NCBI GenBank assembly: GCA_963760285.1
Contig: CAVXCI010000003.1
Location: forward strand, 124,001-188,000
Length of the DNA: 64,000 nt
Direction of reading: 5' to 3'
DNA from: PALSA-278 sp963760285
Lineage (GTDB): Bacteria > Acidobacteriota > Terriglobia > Acidiferrales > UBA7541
The notes under the pieces were generated by a model. That model made no database searches and was not told the origin of the DNA. It was given only the letters and a program-made list of their open reading frames with translations. A program made the translations under genes and the position numbers. Shown here piece after piece: positions 32,921 through 44,307 of this stretch (the stretch's first letter is position 1; each line of letters begins with the position of its first letter).

Positions 32921-35109
32921 ATGAAGAACGTCAACGTGGTCATCCTCTGGCACATGCATCAGCCGCAGTACCGCGATCCCGCCGACGGAAAATACATCCT
33001 GCCGTGGACCCGCCTGCACGCGCTGAAGGATTACTGGGGCATGGTCCACCTGCTGGAGGAATTTCCCGCCGTGAAGGCCACGTTCAACATGGTCCCCGGG
33101 CTGGCGATGCAACTGGAAGAGTACGCCAGCGGAAAATTCGCGGAATCGTGGTTTGAAACGGCGTTTACTCCCGCCGACAGCCTGACGCAGCCGCAAAAAG
33201 AAGAAATCCTGCTGCGCGGATTTCAGGCCAACTACGACAATTTAATCAGCCGCTGGCCGCGGTTTCGGGCGCTGTTCACGGACGCGCAGCGCATGGGCAA
33301 GGAAACGCTGGAGGGATTTTCTCTGCGTGACTGGCGTGACTTGCAGGCGCTCTCGCAACTGGCGTGGATGGACGAGGATTTTCTGGCCATTGATCCCGTG
33401 GTTTCGGAGCTGTCGCGCAAAGGCGAAGGTTTCACCGAGGAGGAAAAAGCGGCGCTGCGCGAACGGCAGCTGTTCCTGCTGGCGGAAGTGCTGCCGGAAT
33501 ACCGCCGCGCGCAGGATCGCGGACAGATCGAAATCTCCACCACGCCTTTTTACCATCCTATTCTGCCGCTGTTGTGCGACACGGAAATTGCCCGCGAAGC
33601 CAATCCGTGGACGCCGCTTCCCAAGCCGCCATTTTCCTATCCTGAGGACGCCCGCGCGCAGCTGGAACTGGCGCGCGCGTTTCACACGCGGCTTTTTGGC
33701 CGGCCGCCGCTTGGGTTGTGGCCGTCGGAGGGTTCGGTTTCCAATCAGACGCTGGAAATTGCCATGGACCTGGGGTTTTCGTGGTTCGCCACGGACGAAG
33801 GCGTTCTGGGGCGCACGCGTAACGAAGGATTCGCGCGCGACGCGGCGGGCGTGCCGGAAAATGCCGCCGACTTATATGCGCCGTGGATTTTGGAGCGCCA
33901 CGGCCGGAAGATTTGCGGGCTGTTCCGCGATCACTATCTTTCCGACCTCGTCGGCTTCGTCTATAGCCGCATGTCGCCGGAGTCCGCCGCGGCGGACCTG
34001 CACCATCGCATCCGCGCCATCGGCGACAGTTGGAGCGGCGACGGCGAGCCAACCATCTGTTTGATTCTCGACGGAGAAAATGCCTGGGAATATTATCCCG
34101 GCAATGGGCGCGAATTTCTTCGCCAGTTCTATGGACGCCTGCAGGGCGATGGCTCCATCTGCACGCTGACCGGCTCGCAAGCCGCGGCCACGGCCACGGA
34201 TGCGCGGAAGATGGAGTCCATTTTCCCCGCGTCGTGGATCAACGCCAATTTCGATATCTGGATCGGCAGCCACGAGGATGTGAAAGCCTGGGAGCTGCTG
34301 GGCGACGCGCGGCGGGCGTATGGCGAAGCGGCCAGGCGCCACGATGCGGGCGAGCAGGGCGGTCCATCCGCCGAAAAATTGGCGGAGGCGTACGAATCCA
34401 TTCTGGCGGCGGAGGGCAGCGACTGGTGCTGGTGGTACGGCCCGGAAAACAGTTCCGCGAACGATGCGGATTTTGACGCCATCTACCGAAAATACCTGAC
34501 CGCCGTGTACCTCGCGCTGGAGATGGCTCCGCCCGATGCGCTGGGGCGCCCATCGCCGGCGCTTCGGCGTCGGCAAATATTGTCCCGCCGGACGGTTTCC
34601 TCAACGTGACTATAGATGGCCGCGAGACGAATTATTTTGAGTGGCTTGGCGCGGGGATGTATACGCCGGAGGTCCGCGGCGGCGCGATGCACGGCCGCAC
34701 CTGGCTTTTGCGCGGGCTCCGTTTCGGATTCAGCCAGGACGCGTTTTTCTTGCGCGTGGATCCCGCGCAGTCCAATTTCGCGGAGCTGCGCGACGCGGAG
34801 TTTCGCGTTCTAATTCGCGCGAAGGAGGAAGTGCGCGCGGTGGTTGAAATCCGCGAAGGGCGAGTGGCCGGGTGTTATGCGGGCGCGGCGTCGGGCGAGA
34901 CGGCGCAACGCGAGCCTTCACTTATTTCCGCGGCGATCGGCAAAATTCTGGAAATCCGGCTGGAGAAGGCGCTGTTCGATTTGCAGGACTGCGCGCGTCT
35001 TCATCTGGCGATTTCCATCTGGCAGGGCGGCCTGCCGATGGACTTTCTCCCCGTGGAAGGGCCGCTGCAAATTGCATTGGGCGAAGAAAACTTCGCCTGG
35101 GGCGTATAA
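32921..35109 (+). CDS. GH57 glycoside hydrolase (frameshifted)
   Basis: A family 57 alpha-glucan-active enzyme. The first frame contains the family motifs: HMHQPQYR near residue 12, the candidate nucleophile in LWPSEGSVSNQ near residue 269, and the acid in LILDGENAWEYY near residue 382, then SWINANFDIWIG and WCWWYGPEN. Around 34540-34555, in a G4 run, the frame shifts; the next frame continues APIAGASASANIVPPDG, NVTIDGRETNYFEWLGAG and a beta-rich C-terminal domain to 35109. The joined protein has about 729 residues, a normal size for the larger GH57 proteins (amylopullulanase or 4-alpha-glucanotransferase types). No signal peptide, so a cytoplasmic role in glycogen or maltodextrin metabolism is inferred. 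Confidence 0.88.
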
Positions 35110-35202
35110 GTCCCGCGTTAACGGCGGTTTCGTGCCAACAATCTCACACGGCGGCGGATCGCCGCGCGGGATCGTTCCTGAGGATTTTCTGGCGGGATCC
35201 TT

Positions 35203-36603
35203 CTAGTGCCGCTTGACGCAATCGTTGTAGCCGTCAACGGTCAGTTCGGTTATGGCGCAGACATAGTACGCCCAATGCTCCTCCATGGCTTTGCGCTCAG
35301 GCGTCGCTCCGGAGGCGTAGTTGTAGCGGTACTTCTTGCTGGCGTCGCTGTCGTAGGACCGCAAAGCGCCAGCCAATGATTGCAGCGTTTCGGTGTCAAA
35401 CTCCGAATAGCCGTAGTCGCTGGTAAATCTGTACAGTAACTCCCAGCTGGGCTGCTTGTCCGCGGCCGCGTCCGTCTGCTGCTGTGCCAGATTGAGGTAG
35501 AAGGCGGCATAGTCCACCAGCGCGCCGCTGGCCTTGTCATACCACCCGATCTCGAAGGCGGGATTGTTGTCATAGATCGGGCTGATGGCCGGTATCAAAT
35601 GGACGGGGCAAATCGCTTTGTGATTGGCGTCAAACAGGATGCGAAAATCATCGCGATGAATATGCGCGGCATCAATGTCCACAACCACATCGCTGTAGCG
35701 CGACAAGATGTCTATGAATTCCGCCTGGCATGCCGGCTTCCATAATGGCGTGGTTTGCGGAGCAATGGCGCTGGCTGCGGGGCGCTCTTCCTCGTCCGGC
35801 AATGAATTTGCCGAGGACGGATTGAGCGTGGCATAGACATCAATTCCCGGCGGAATGTGCATCACCAGAGTGGCGGTGTGGCCGTCGCCGCGCATTGCGG
35901 CCAGCGTTTCACCGAGCCATTTCAGTTCGCGTGTTCCTTCGTCGCCGGCATCGTCCGGCGAGCAGGTTGCCGAGGTCTTGTTGGACCAGATGTTGGTATT
36001 CAGCGCGACAATTTCATTTTTTCGCGGCGCTGCGCCCGGCGCAACAGCCGCGCGGTAATATCCCTGAAACGGTTTGGCGAATGAAGCGAATTGATTCCGG
36101 GAAACCAGATAATTCCTGACGTCATTCAAATACGGTTCACTGGGTATTTTGTAGTTGCCGGTGTCCGAATCGTTGTTTCCCAGCGCTCCGAAGGCGGGCA
36201 CGCCCGGGAAAAAATACCGAAGCATTCCGCTGATGGACTCCACGATGCCCAGAGAATGCGGCGAACTGTCGGCGTAATCGCCGCTGCTCTGCCGGTGATA
36301 GGTGTAGTCGCCGGTGACAGTTCCGTAGTCGTAGTTGATGTTGCAGGTCTGCGAAATATCCGCCGCGGCCTGAAGCGCGGATTTCAGCAGAGGATATTTC
36401 GTATCCTGGCCGTAAGGGGTGGCCACGTTGTCGTCGGCAAAAGGATCGAGATGCACGTCAGAGAGCATCAAAAACGCGCCGGTGTTGCCGGCTGGCGGAG
36501 CGAGTTTACTGCAATCCGTTTCCGGTGGCCGGGGAACGGCAGTGGATGATCCGATGGCGGCGACAAATCCCAGCAGCAGAACAGGTATCCAGATTCTATT
36601 CAT
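35203..36603 (-). CDS. secreted metallophosphoesterase (acid sphingomyelinase-like)
   Basis: 466 residues. Signal peptide MNRIWIPVLLLGFVAAIGSS. The calcineurin-type dinuclear metal motifs are present in order: SDVHLDPFADD (D-x-H), GTVTGDYTYH (GD), FGALGNNDSD (GNND), LVMHIPPGID and AAHIHRDDF (in place of GHxH). The arrangement and the cysteines in the first and last thirds (SKLAPP near a cysteine, SATCSPDD) match acid-sphingomyelinase-like phosphodiesterases. The substrate is unknown: a lipid head group or other phosphodiester outside the cell. Monocistronic; upstream lie 270 bp without a gene. Confidence 0.88.
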   Translation of the reverse strand: MNRIWIPVLLLGFVAAIGSSTAVPRPPETDCSKLAPPAGNTGAFLMLSDVHLDPFADDNVATPYGQDTKYPLLKSALQAAADISQTCNINYDYGTVTGDYTYHRQSSGDYADSSPHSLGIVESISGMLRYFFPGVPAFGALGNNDSDTGNYKIPSEPYLNDVRNYLVSRNQFASFAKPFQGYYRAAVAPGAAPRKNEIVALNTNIWSNKTSATCSPDDAGDEGTRELKWLGETLAAMRGDGHTATLVMHIPPGIDVYATLNPSSANSLPDEEERPAASAIAPQTTPLWKPACQAEFIDILSRYSDVVVDIDAAHIHRDDFRILFDANHKAICPVHLIPAISPIYDNNPAFEIGWYDKASGALVDYAAFYLNLAQQQTDAAADKQPSWELLYRFTSDYGYSEFDTETLQSLAGALRSYDSDASKKYRYNYASGATPERKAMEEHWAYYVCAITELTVDGYNDCVKRH

Positions 36604-36843
36604 CCGACCCTCGTGATCGAGCCGCTCTATTTCTCCGCGCTTCCCGAAAAAAGAACGCCGTCCGGCGGCGGTTTCCGTCCGCAGTTGGCGGACAGTCTAG
36701 CATGATCCCCGGACAGCATCCAGATGGCCCCCCGGTGTGATTCGAGCGGCGGGGAAGCGCCGGAGCAATTGCTTCCGCCGCAGCGGATTCAACGGGGATT
36801 CAACTGACCGGGCCGTGCCGATTGTGATAAATTGTGGGTGAGG

Positions 36844-36863
36844 ATGACATTATTCATTGTCAT
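36844..36863. promoter_or_regulatory. inverted repeat, operator-like
   Basis: ATGACA (36844-36849) and TGTCAT (36858-36863) are perfect 6-bp arms around 8 nt in an AT-rich patch, 11 bp before the ATG at 36875. The intergenic stretch 36604-36874 holds nothing else I can support. Confidence 0.4.
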
Positions 36864-36874
36864 AAATTCTTGCC

Positions 36875-37123
36875 ATGGGAACTGGTCTTCATCAACTGAT
36901 TGGTTCGGAAGTGCTGGTGAAATTTTCTTTTCTGCCGCAGCCGGTGGCGTCAAAAATCGCCGAACTTGAAGCCGGAGGAATCTGGTTCGAGGGCGGCGGC
37001 ATTTTGGAAGTGGTTGGAAGAATGGCTCCTGCAAACGACTCCGCTCCAAATCCCCGCACCGATCTTAGCCGCCATTCCTGGGTGTTTGTCCCGCTGCAAA
37101 ATATAGAGTGGCTGGCTTCGTAG
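36875..37123 (+). CDS. small protein of unknown function, 82 residues
   Basis: A compact soluble protein beginning MGTGLHQLIGSEVLVKFS, with an alternating hydrophobic pattern (GGIWFEGGGILEVVG) and a C-terminal WVFVPLQNIEWL, suggesting a small beta-barrel. I do not recognise a named family, though similar short proteins with a terminal VFVPFxxIxxL strand occur in Acidobacteriota. There is no Shine-Dalgarno; an operator-like inverted repeat lies just upstream. Confidence 0.55.
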   Translation: MGTGLHQLIGSEVLVKFSFLPQPVASKIAELEAGGIWFEGGGILEVVGRMAPANDSAPNPRTDLSRHSWVFVPLQNIEWLAS

Positions 37124-37573
37124 CCGCCTTGTGACAGAGAGGGCCGAGGAAAGAGCCGCTGCAAATTGCCCACCGTGAAGCGAATTTAGCCTGGAATGGG
37201 ACCCAGGCGAAGAGGAAGGAAATGAAAAACGCGTGTTTTGCGAGGACGTGTTTTTTGTCCCTATTAGAAAAAGTGATGTTATTGATTCCAGGTAACTTAC
37301 CGCGATTTCTATTCGCCGGGCGTCCCTATTAGGAATCGCTCCCGCCGCCCATTTTGGAGATTATTGGCTAGTTGCGCCGCTTCGTGCCGTCGTCCGGGCA
37401 TAGTTCCGATCTATTTTTGCAGGCGGAGTGGGAATGTCAAACGTTAGTGCTTGTAACGCTGCGCTAGCGGGATGGCGGGGCGGACGTCGCAAAGGACAAC
37501 GCCCATGAGTAGCCCCGGTGTGCGCCTGTTTGCGATCCCACCTAATCCAGGTATGAGCACAAATGGCGCCGCA
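37124..37573. other. intergenic region with paired repeat element
   Basis: 450 bp between convergent genes. It contains the paired element at 37253-37340. No ORF here is credible; rightward reading frames entering 37574-37975 are shadows of the retropepsin gene. Confidence 0.6.
37253..37340 (-). repeat. paired CTAATAGGGAC element, copy 2
   Basis: Inverted copy of the element at 19094-19182. The motif appears as GTCCCTATTAG beginning at 37257 and 37322; the inner sequence, read on the minus strand, shares AAATCGC and AATCAATAACATCACTTTTT with copy 1. Confidence 0.8.
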
Positions 37574-38029
37574 CTAATTAAGATTCTTGCGCGCGATTCT
37601 TTCGACGGTCATAAAGGGCGGCTCCTCCGTGTGGTCGAACGTAACGCGAAAACTGTCGAAGAATCCGTTACGCCCCAATATTGCCGCGACGGAAAACTCT
37701 CTGCTGAATCCGGCGCGGATGGAGAGGGTCCAATCTACGCCGATCAGGAGTCTGATGTCGTGATAGTAAACGGAAATGGACGTTTGTTTTCCAATCCCGC
37801 CAATATCAGCGCGGATGCCGCTTTCCAGCGCGATATTAAAGGGCGCGAGCAGATTTGCATGGAAAAGGCAGTTGTCCGATCCGGTATCCACCACGGCCCA
37901 GACGGACTTGGTTCTAACCTGCATCCGGCTGTCCACGATGCGCACGGGAATAATCGGCGTCCATCGGACCGTTAAGCCGGGAAATGCCGGTGATTCGTTT
38001 AGCGGTATGGCTTTGTAGGGGATGCGCAA
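37574..38029 (-). CDS. retropepsin-like aspartic protease domain protein
   Basis: 151 residues forming one pepsin-like lobe. The active-site motif is AVVDTGSDNCLFHA near residue 45, flanked by PVRIVDSRMQVRTKSVW and followed by GIRADIGGIGKQ and a C-terminal AILGRNGFFDSFRVTFDH; the latter is the typical ILGxxxL strand of the fold. Single-lobe proteins of this kind act as homodimers. TTG start at 38029, three bases after the DUF5678 stop, so the two genes form a leftward pair. No signal peptide or membrane segment, hence a cytoplasmic role is inferred; the substrate is unknown. Confidence 0.8.
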   Translation of the reverse strand: MRIPYKAIPLNESPAFPGLTVRWTPIIPVRIVDSRMQVRTKSVWAVVDTGSDNCLFHANLLAPFNIALESGIRADIGGIGKQTSISVYYHDIRLLIGVDWTLSIRAGFSREFSVAAILGRNGFFDSFRVTFDHTEEPPFMTVERIARKNLN

Positions 38030-38032
38030 TTT

Positions 38033-38239
38033 CTACGCCGCCGACAACACCATGGGAGTCCATTTTTTCGGAGTGATCGTCAATACCGGGTCTTCGACGC
38101 CCATCTCCGCGGCTTTCAGTACGGCTTCTTCCATGGTGCGCCCCACGCCGACAATGCGGGATTCATCCTCGGACAGGGCAACCCAACTATCCGGAGGGGC
38201 TTGCGCCAGTATTTGGGCCATTTCCTGAATGTTTTTCAC
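38033..38239 (-). CDS. DUF5678-type small protein
   Basis: 68 residues. The pattern DSWVALSEDESRIVGVGRTM...AAEMGVEDPVLTITP fits DUF5678, a short alpha/beta module (WVAls, ivg-G-t-eEA, A-e-G-vedPvl-xxP). GTG start preceded by TTGGAGAAC. It forms a two-gene unit with the retropepsin-like gene, the kind of small-protein/protease pairing seen in several phyla; whether the small protein is substrate, inhibitor or partner is unknown. Confidence 0.75.
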   Translation of the reverse strand: MKNIQEMAQILAQAPPDSWVALSEDESRIVGVGRTMEEAVLKAAEMGVEDPVLTITPKKWTPMVLSAA

Positions 38240-38436
38240 TGTTGTTCTCCAACGTTATCTCGGCGCATTTTTCAAAAACCCAGGAGCGAAATCCAGCGTT
38301 CGGCCGCGCTGTTGTCAGCCGCAAATGCTCATAGCATAAATGTATCATAGGGCGCAGTCCGTTAATGGAATCGAAGACGGTTAATTTGCGGGGGCATGGG
38401 CACCATCATTCAACCTTCGGTATCCCCGAATTTCTA

Positions 38437-38466
38437 TTGACAGGCGGAGGGCATCGGCGAGATAGT
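38437..38466 (+). promoter_or_regulatory. candidate promoter for the SBBP surface protein
   Basis: A perfect TTGACA at 38437-38442, an 18-nt spacer and GATAGT at 38461-38466. The rest of 38240-38536 is without a supported feature. Confidence 0.3.
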
Positions 38467-38536
38467 GGCCGCGCCCTTTAGCGAGGGCGGCAAATCCGGC
38501 GGGCGAAACGGCATAGCCCTTCTTATTCGCACTCAT

Positions 38537-41500
38537 ATGCCGAGTAACCGCAAGTGGCGCCGCCGGGTGGCGTTGTATAGTGGCCTGGCCTTAGTGGCCG
38601 GGTGGATGTGCGCGGGCGAGAAGTTGCCGCAGCCCACGCGAGCGCGGTCGCATGTTCCATTCCACGGACTTTCCGCGCGGACGAGCGATTCTCCCAACGT
38701 AGATTCCCGATCCGGGCTGGCATTGCCGCGTTCGCGGGCCGTAAATCCGACACCTGTTTCCGCGGGCCTTAGTGGGCGGACTGTCAATCTTCCGCTGGTG
38801 TTCCAGCAATTCCCGATAAAGCCTGGCAGTGTCCATGCGGACAGCGCGGCGCAATTCATCGCGCGGGCAGCGGGCTTTTCCGCGTTTATGGATGCGGAGG
38901 GGATTGAGATTGTCCCACGCGGCGGGCGAGCGGCGGGGAATGCGGCGACGCGAAATGCACTGTCAACGGTGCGCGAGAAGAAGTCCTCTTCACCGGGCCT
39001 GCGCGTGAGTTTTTCCGGCGGGCGGCGCCATATCTACTGGCGCGGCGAAGGTCTGCTGCGCGGGCGCGCGAACTATCTGCTGGGCAACGACCGGCGCAAG
39101 TGGGTGACGGACGTCCCGCTTTACGAGAGCGTTCATGCGGCGGAGGTCTATCCAGGCATCGCAGCGGTTCTTCGCGCCGATGGGGCGGGTCTGGAAAATG
39201 AGTTCCTGGTGTCGCCGGGAGCGCGGGCGGATGCGCTGGGGATGGAGATTCGCAACGCCGACGCGACCTGGCTGTCGTCGAATGGCGATTTGCATTCCGC
39301 AGTGGGCGGCAGGGAGGTAATCTTCCACGCGCCGCTGGTGTATCAGGAAACGCCGTCGGGGCGCCAAATTGTTTCGTCGCGATTCGTGACGCGCGGAAGG
39401 AATGCAAAGGCGCGAGCGGAGCGAATCGGTTTCGCGCTCGGCCGGTACGACCACCAACTGCCGCTGGTGATTGATCCCACCATCAGCGTTTCGTACACCA
39501 CGTTTCTCGGCGGGACCGGAGCGGACTCCGGGAACGGCATCGCGGTGGATTCGGCGGGCAACGCATACATCGGCGGCACCACCACGGCGCTGAATTTTCC
39601 GGAGACGGCCACGGCGCAGCTTGGTCCCGGCGGCGGCACGGACCTTTTCTTTGCCAAGATTGACCCGTCGCAGTCCGGCGCGGCGTCTCTGCTCTATCTG
39701 ACCTACGTGGGCGGGTCGAGCGATGATACCGGCGGCTGGGTGGGAGTGGACCCGTCGGGCAAACTGGCGTTTCTGGGTGTGACCACTTCCGTGGATTTTC
39801 CGGTGACCAACGGCAGCATGCGCCATCAGGGCGCGAACGACATGGTGGTGGGAAAACTGAACGCCGCAGGGAGCGCGTTTGCCTACTCCACCTATTTTGG
39901 AGGGAACGGCGGCGAGGACAATCAGCAGGCCGCGGGCATTTCCGTGGACGGCGTCGGCAACGTGTGGATTACGTCGGACACCACTTCGACGGATTTGCCG
40001 GTGACGTCCGGTGCGTTCCAGACGGCGAATGGGGGAGGAATCAGCGATGGATTCTTCGTGGAGTTTTCGGCGAGCGCGCCAACGGTCACTTATTGCAGTT
40101 ACCTGGGAATTGAGGCGCAGGTAGGCTCCGCGGGAATCGCCACGGACGGCGAGGGCGATGTTTTTCTGGCGGGATTCACCAGCGTCCCCACGGGGAGCAC
40201 GTTTCCGGCGAAGAATGCGTTTCAGGCGGGCTATCCGGGCGGCACATTCGACGGCTACGTGATGGAGTTCACGCCGCTTGGTGGCGGCGCCAACGACCTG
40301 GACTACGCGACGTATCTGGGCGGCAGCACGCTGGATAAAGCTCTGGCTGTCGCGGTGGATACCGCCAGTCCCCCGGACGCGTATATCACCGGGACAACCT
40401 CTTCGGTGAACTTTCCGACCAACGGCAGCGTGGGCGCGTATCAGACATTGTTGACGGGAGAGAGCAATGCGTTTGTGACGGTGTTTTCGCAGCAGCCGGC
40501 GGAAGACGTCGCGCTGATTTATTCGTCCTATTTTGGCGGATCGGTGATGGATTCGGGGCTGGGTATCACGGCCGCCGAACGCAACGCGATTTTCCTGACG
40601 GGCACGACGAGTTCGTATGATTTTCCCGCGCTGGCGGCGCTGCAATCGTTTACCGGGTCGTCGGATGGGTTCCTGGCAAAATTCGATTCCACGCAAGCGG
40701 GAGCGGCATCGCTGGCGTATTCCACGTTTCTGGGCGGGAATTCCGCCACGGCGACGAATGCCCTTGCCGCCACGGCACCCGGAAATATTTTCGCGACGGG
40801 GAATACGCTGTCGCCGGATTATCCGTCCAACAATCAGACGCAGAATGGCGCGCAGCCGTCTTGCAGCAGCTGCAATCTCACGCCTCCGGAAACCGACGCG
40901 ATTCTGACCGCGCTTCTGGAGAGCGACACGCCGTCGCCCGAAGTGCAGTTCCAGCCTTCGGGGCTGAATTTTGGGCAGCAGTCCAGCAACGTCTCGCAAA
41001 CCACTCTGGACGTGGCGCTCTATAACCAGGGCGCGCTGCCGCTGATTATCAACAGCTCCAGCGTGGAAGGGGCGAATGGCGGCGATTTCTCGCAAACCAA
41101 TAACTGTCCGTCGCAGCTTACCACCGGACAGTTCTGCTATTACACGCTGACCTTTGCGCCCACCGCGGAAGGGCCCGAAACCGCGGAGCTGGTTATTTCC
41201 GATAATTCGCCGGGAAATTTTCACAGCGCGGCGCTGCTGGGAACGGGCGTGGAGCCGATTGCGCAATTCAATCCCACGTCGCTGAATTTTGGGAGCGTGC
41301 CGATAGGCGAGACGTCCGATCCGCTGTCCATTGAAATCACCAATGCGGGGAACGCCAATCTGAATTTCGGGAGCATCACCATTTCGCAGCAGAGTCCGCC
41401 GGCGTTTGCGTTTGGCGGGAACGATACATGCCAGGGCACGCTGCAGGGCGGTCAATCGTGCATCCTGAGCGTGGTGTTCACGCCGCAGAGCGTCGGGAAC

Positions 41501-43088
41501 GCCAGCGGTAATGTGGTGATTCAGGACAACAGCAACAACAATCCGGCGAACGAGCAGATGGTGGCGCTCTCGGGGATGGGGATTGCCGCGCAGCCGCTGG
41601 TGACGCTGTCTCCCACGATGATTAATTTCGGTTCCGAAGCGGTGGGCAACACCACGGCTCCGCAGATTATCGGCCTGAAAAATACCGGCAGCCTGCCGCT
41701 GGACATCAGCAGCATCAGCATGACCGGGCAGAATCCGCTGGAATTTAATTTTGTGGCGGCGGACACCACCTGTCCGCTGGCGGGCGGGACGGTGAATCCC
41801 GGGCAGGTCTGCAATATCGGCGTAAATTTTGGGCCGCTGTCGGTGGGGTCGAAGAGCGCAGCGGTAAGCGTTACCGATAACGCCGTGGGAAGCCCGCAGC
41901 AGGTGGCGCTCAGCGGGACGGGGGTGGCGCCCGCGCCGGTGATCACGCCGTCGAAACTTACTTTCGGCAATCAGGATGTGGGGAGCAGCAGCGCGCCGCA
42001 GACGGTGACGCTGGAAAACGAAGGCAATGTGCCGCTGGCGATTTACAACATTCTGACCGGCGGCGCGAATGGCGCGGATTTTTCGATTCAGCAGAACAGC
42101 TGTCCGGGAAATCTGAATCCGGGAATCAGCTGCCAGGTTTCCGTGGCGTTTTCACCGCAGGCTGCGGGAGCGCGGTCCGGTTCGCTGGATTTCACGGACA
42201 ATGCGCAAGGCAGCCCGCAGACGGTTCCGCTCACGGGAACGGGAATTTCGCCTGGGTTGACGCTCAGTCCGCCGACGCTGAGCTTCGGCGCGCAACTGGT
42301 GGGGACGACGTCCGCCGCGATTGCGATCCAGGCGACCAACAATGAGACGTCGGCGCTGAATATCACGCAGGTCGCGTTCAGCGGGACAAATGCCGGCGAT
42401 TTTTCGGAGACGGACAACTGCGTGGGAACTCTTCAAGCGGGGCGCCAGCTGCAAGGTGAATGCTATTTTCACCCCGGGGGCGGATGGTTCGCGCAGCGCC
42501 ACGCTGGGATTCAGTTATGGCTCGCCGGGCGGACCGCAGACCATGCCGGTGAGCGGCACCGGATCCGACTTCATGGTGGCCTCGGCGAATGGAACCACGA
42601 CGCAGACGGTGAGCGGGGGCCAAACGGCAAACTTCTCCCTGCAAGTGAATCCGATTGATGGGTTCACCGGCGCGATTAATCTTTCGTGCGCGGCATCGCC
42701 GGCGGGGCCGGCTTGCTCCGCGTCGCCGGGTTCGGTAACTGTCACCAGCAACGTCGCGGTGCCGTTCACGGTGATGGCCACGGCAGGCTCATCGCTCTGG
42801 CGCGTGGGAGGTATTCGAGGCGCGCGTAAATCGCCCGGCGCGTTGATGGGTATTCTCCTGGCGGAACTGCTCCTGATGTGGATGGCCGTCGAATTGAGTG
42901 TCCGAAGAAAAATGCTGAGGCGAAGATTGCGCGCGGCGCTGGCGTTCGGCTTGCTGGCGGCGTTGGCAGCGTGCGGCGGCGGAGGCGGTGGCGGGGCGGC
43001 AAATTCGGATACCAGTTACGTCATCACGGTAACGGGCACGAATCAGAATGCTTCGCGGACTTTTACCGTTACGTTGAATGTGGAGTGA
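38537..43088 (+). CDS. large secreted SBBP / choice-of-anchor-D repeat protein (frameshifted)
   Basis: About 1516 residues once one shift is corrected. ATG at 38537 (MPSNRKWRRRVALYSGLAL), a signal-peptide-like start. Residues ~130-330 are the conserved pre-repeat domain (HIYWRGEGLLRGRANYLLGN, LENEFLVSPGARADALGME). Then SBBP-type repeats with TFLGGTGADSGNGIAVDSAG, AYIGGTTTALNFP and similar units, then five or six choice-of-anchor-D (ASH-like) domains, each with LNFGxxxVG, CxxxLxxGxxC and FxPxxxG. At about 42439 an extra G in a G4 run breaks the frame; the following frame supplies ASCKVNAIFTPGADG, a Gly/Thr domain, a hydrophobic helix, a GGGGGGG stretch and a final TVTGTNQNASRTFTVTLNV. Surface adhesin or stalk protein by architecture. 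Confidence 0.85.
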
Positions 43089-43138
43089 AATTTACAGGCA
43101 TACCGCCGCGAAGGACCGTTGAACGGAAATCCGGCCGA

Positions 43139-44258
43139 TCAGAAAAGAAGGACGGCGATGCTGTCCGGATCGCGGCCCGTGGGGATCAGGGTGATCATTT
43201 TCAGATCCACGGTGCGCAGGACGGCGATGTCCCGGGAATCCTTGTTGACCACCAGAAGGATTTCACCGCCGGGCGTGAAGCCCGCGGCCACCGGGCCTTC
43301 TCCCACCAGCGCGGAGGGCTGCGCCAGGCGGTCGTCCGCCACGACAGGAATGATTCGTCCCGCGGCGGCATCGGTGACAATCAGCCGGCCATCGGGAATC
43401 GGCGTGGCGGACTGAGGGCCCAGGCCCAGCACCATGAAATCCGAAACCTCATTTGTGGTGGTGTTGACGAACACCAGCCCATGCGCGCCCGGCGAGGGAA
43501 GATAAAGCTCGCCGCCATCGGGCTTGAGGATCAAATCGGTGGCGCGGCCTCCGAGAGAGAGATCGGCGACCAGAGATTCCGAATTCAAATTAACCACGGA
43601 TAGCAGCGGGTCGGAGTCCGAGAGGACAAACGCCTTGGAATCGTCGGGCAGCACGGCGATTTTTTGTGGATGGGGCACCACCGGGATGGTGGCGCGGGTG
43701 GCCAGCGTGCGGGCATCGAGAACGGAAAGAGTGGCGTCGCCGCCATTGGCAACGAGCAGAAGTTTTCCGTCGCGTGTGGCGGAGACGTCGGTGGGCAGCC
43801 GGCCAACGGCGATGCGCTGTGTGATCGTACGGGTGGCCGCGTCAATTTTAGCGAGCTGGTTCGCGCCGGAAACAGCGACGTAGGCCGCGAGGCCGTCGGC
43901 GGAAAATTCCAGTGATGATGGCTGCGGGCCGGTCTGGATTTTCGCGATGGTTCGTCCCGTCACGCCGTCCACCGCCCAGACAAATCCGCCAGGCCCGCTT
44001 ACACCCCAGATTTCCCTGGTTCCGGGCCGCACCTTCATGGACGAGGGCTCCGGGCCCACTGCAATGGTGGCGATGGCGCGCCAGGCGAACCAGGTCCAGA
44101 ACAGAAAGCGTGCCATCGGCGCGATTGGCGACGTAGGCGTACATGTGCTGCCCGGGACGCAGCCAGGAGGAGTGATGCTCGGCGATAAGTTCGCGCGCCC
44201 CCAAGGCGCCCAGGAGGACCAGAATAAAAATCAGGCGGAGGTAGCCGCGGCGCGTCAT
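43139..44258 (-). CDS. secreted YncE-like beta-propeller (frameshifted)
   Basis: Two leftward frames join near 44085-44100. The first gives a signal peptide (LRLIFILVLLGALGARELIA) and YAYVANRADGTLSVLDL; the second continues AWRAIATIAVGPEPSSMKV and six further blades, e.g. KIQTGPQPSSLEFSADGLAA, QRIAVGRLPTDVSATRDGKL, LLVANGGDATLSVLDARTLA and NKDSRDIAVLRTVDL. This is the YncE/YVTN seven-bladed repeat pattern (about 373 residues), typical of periplasmic or surface proteins. Ligand or enzymatic activity is not evident. It is followed upstream on the same strand by aroF, from which it is separated by 49 bp. Confidence 0.82.
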
Positions 44259-44307
44259 GGCAGTGAAGCGGAAGATGAGAAGCGAATTTTTGCGAGGCGA
44301 ATGGACA

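Noticed and set aside
32858..33196. N-terminal extension of the LptFG frame
   Set aside because: It overlaps the divergent GH57 gene and lies upstream of the conserved MRILDKY start.
37472..37975. 167-codon rightward ORF
   Set aside because: Antisense to the retropepsin-like gene, which carries the DTGS motif and is paired with DUF5678.
38990..41455. 821-codon leftward ORF
   Set aside because: Arginine-rich shadow of the SBBP/anchor-D gene, which has a signal peptide and recognisable domains on the other strand.
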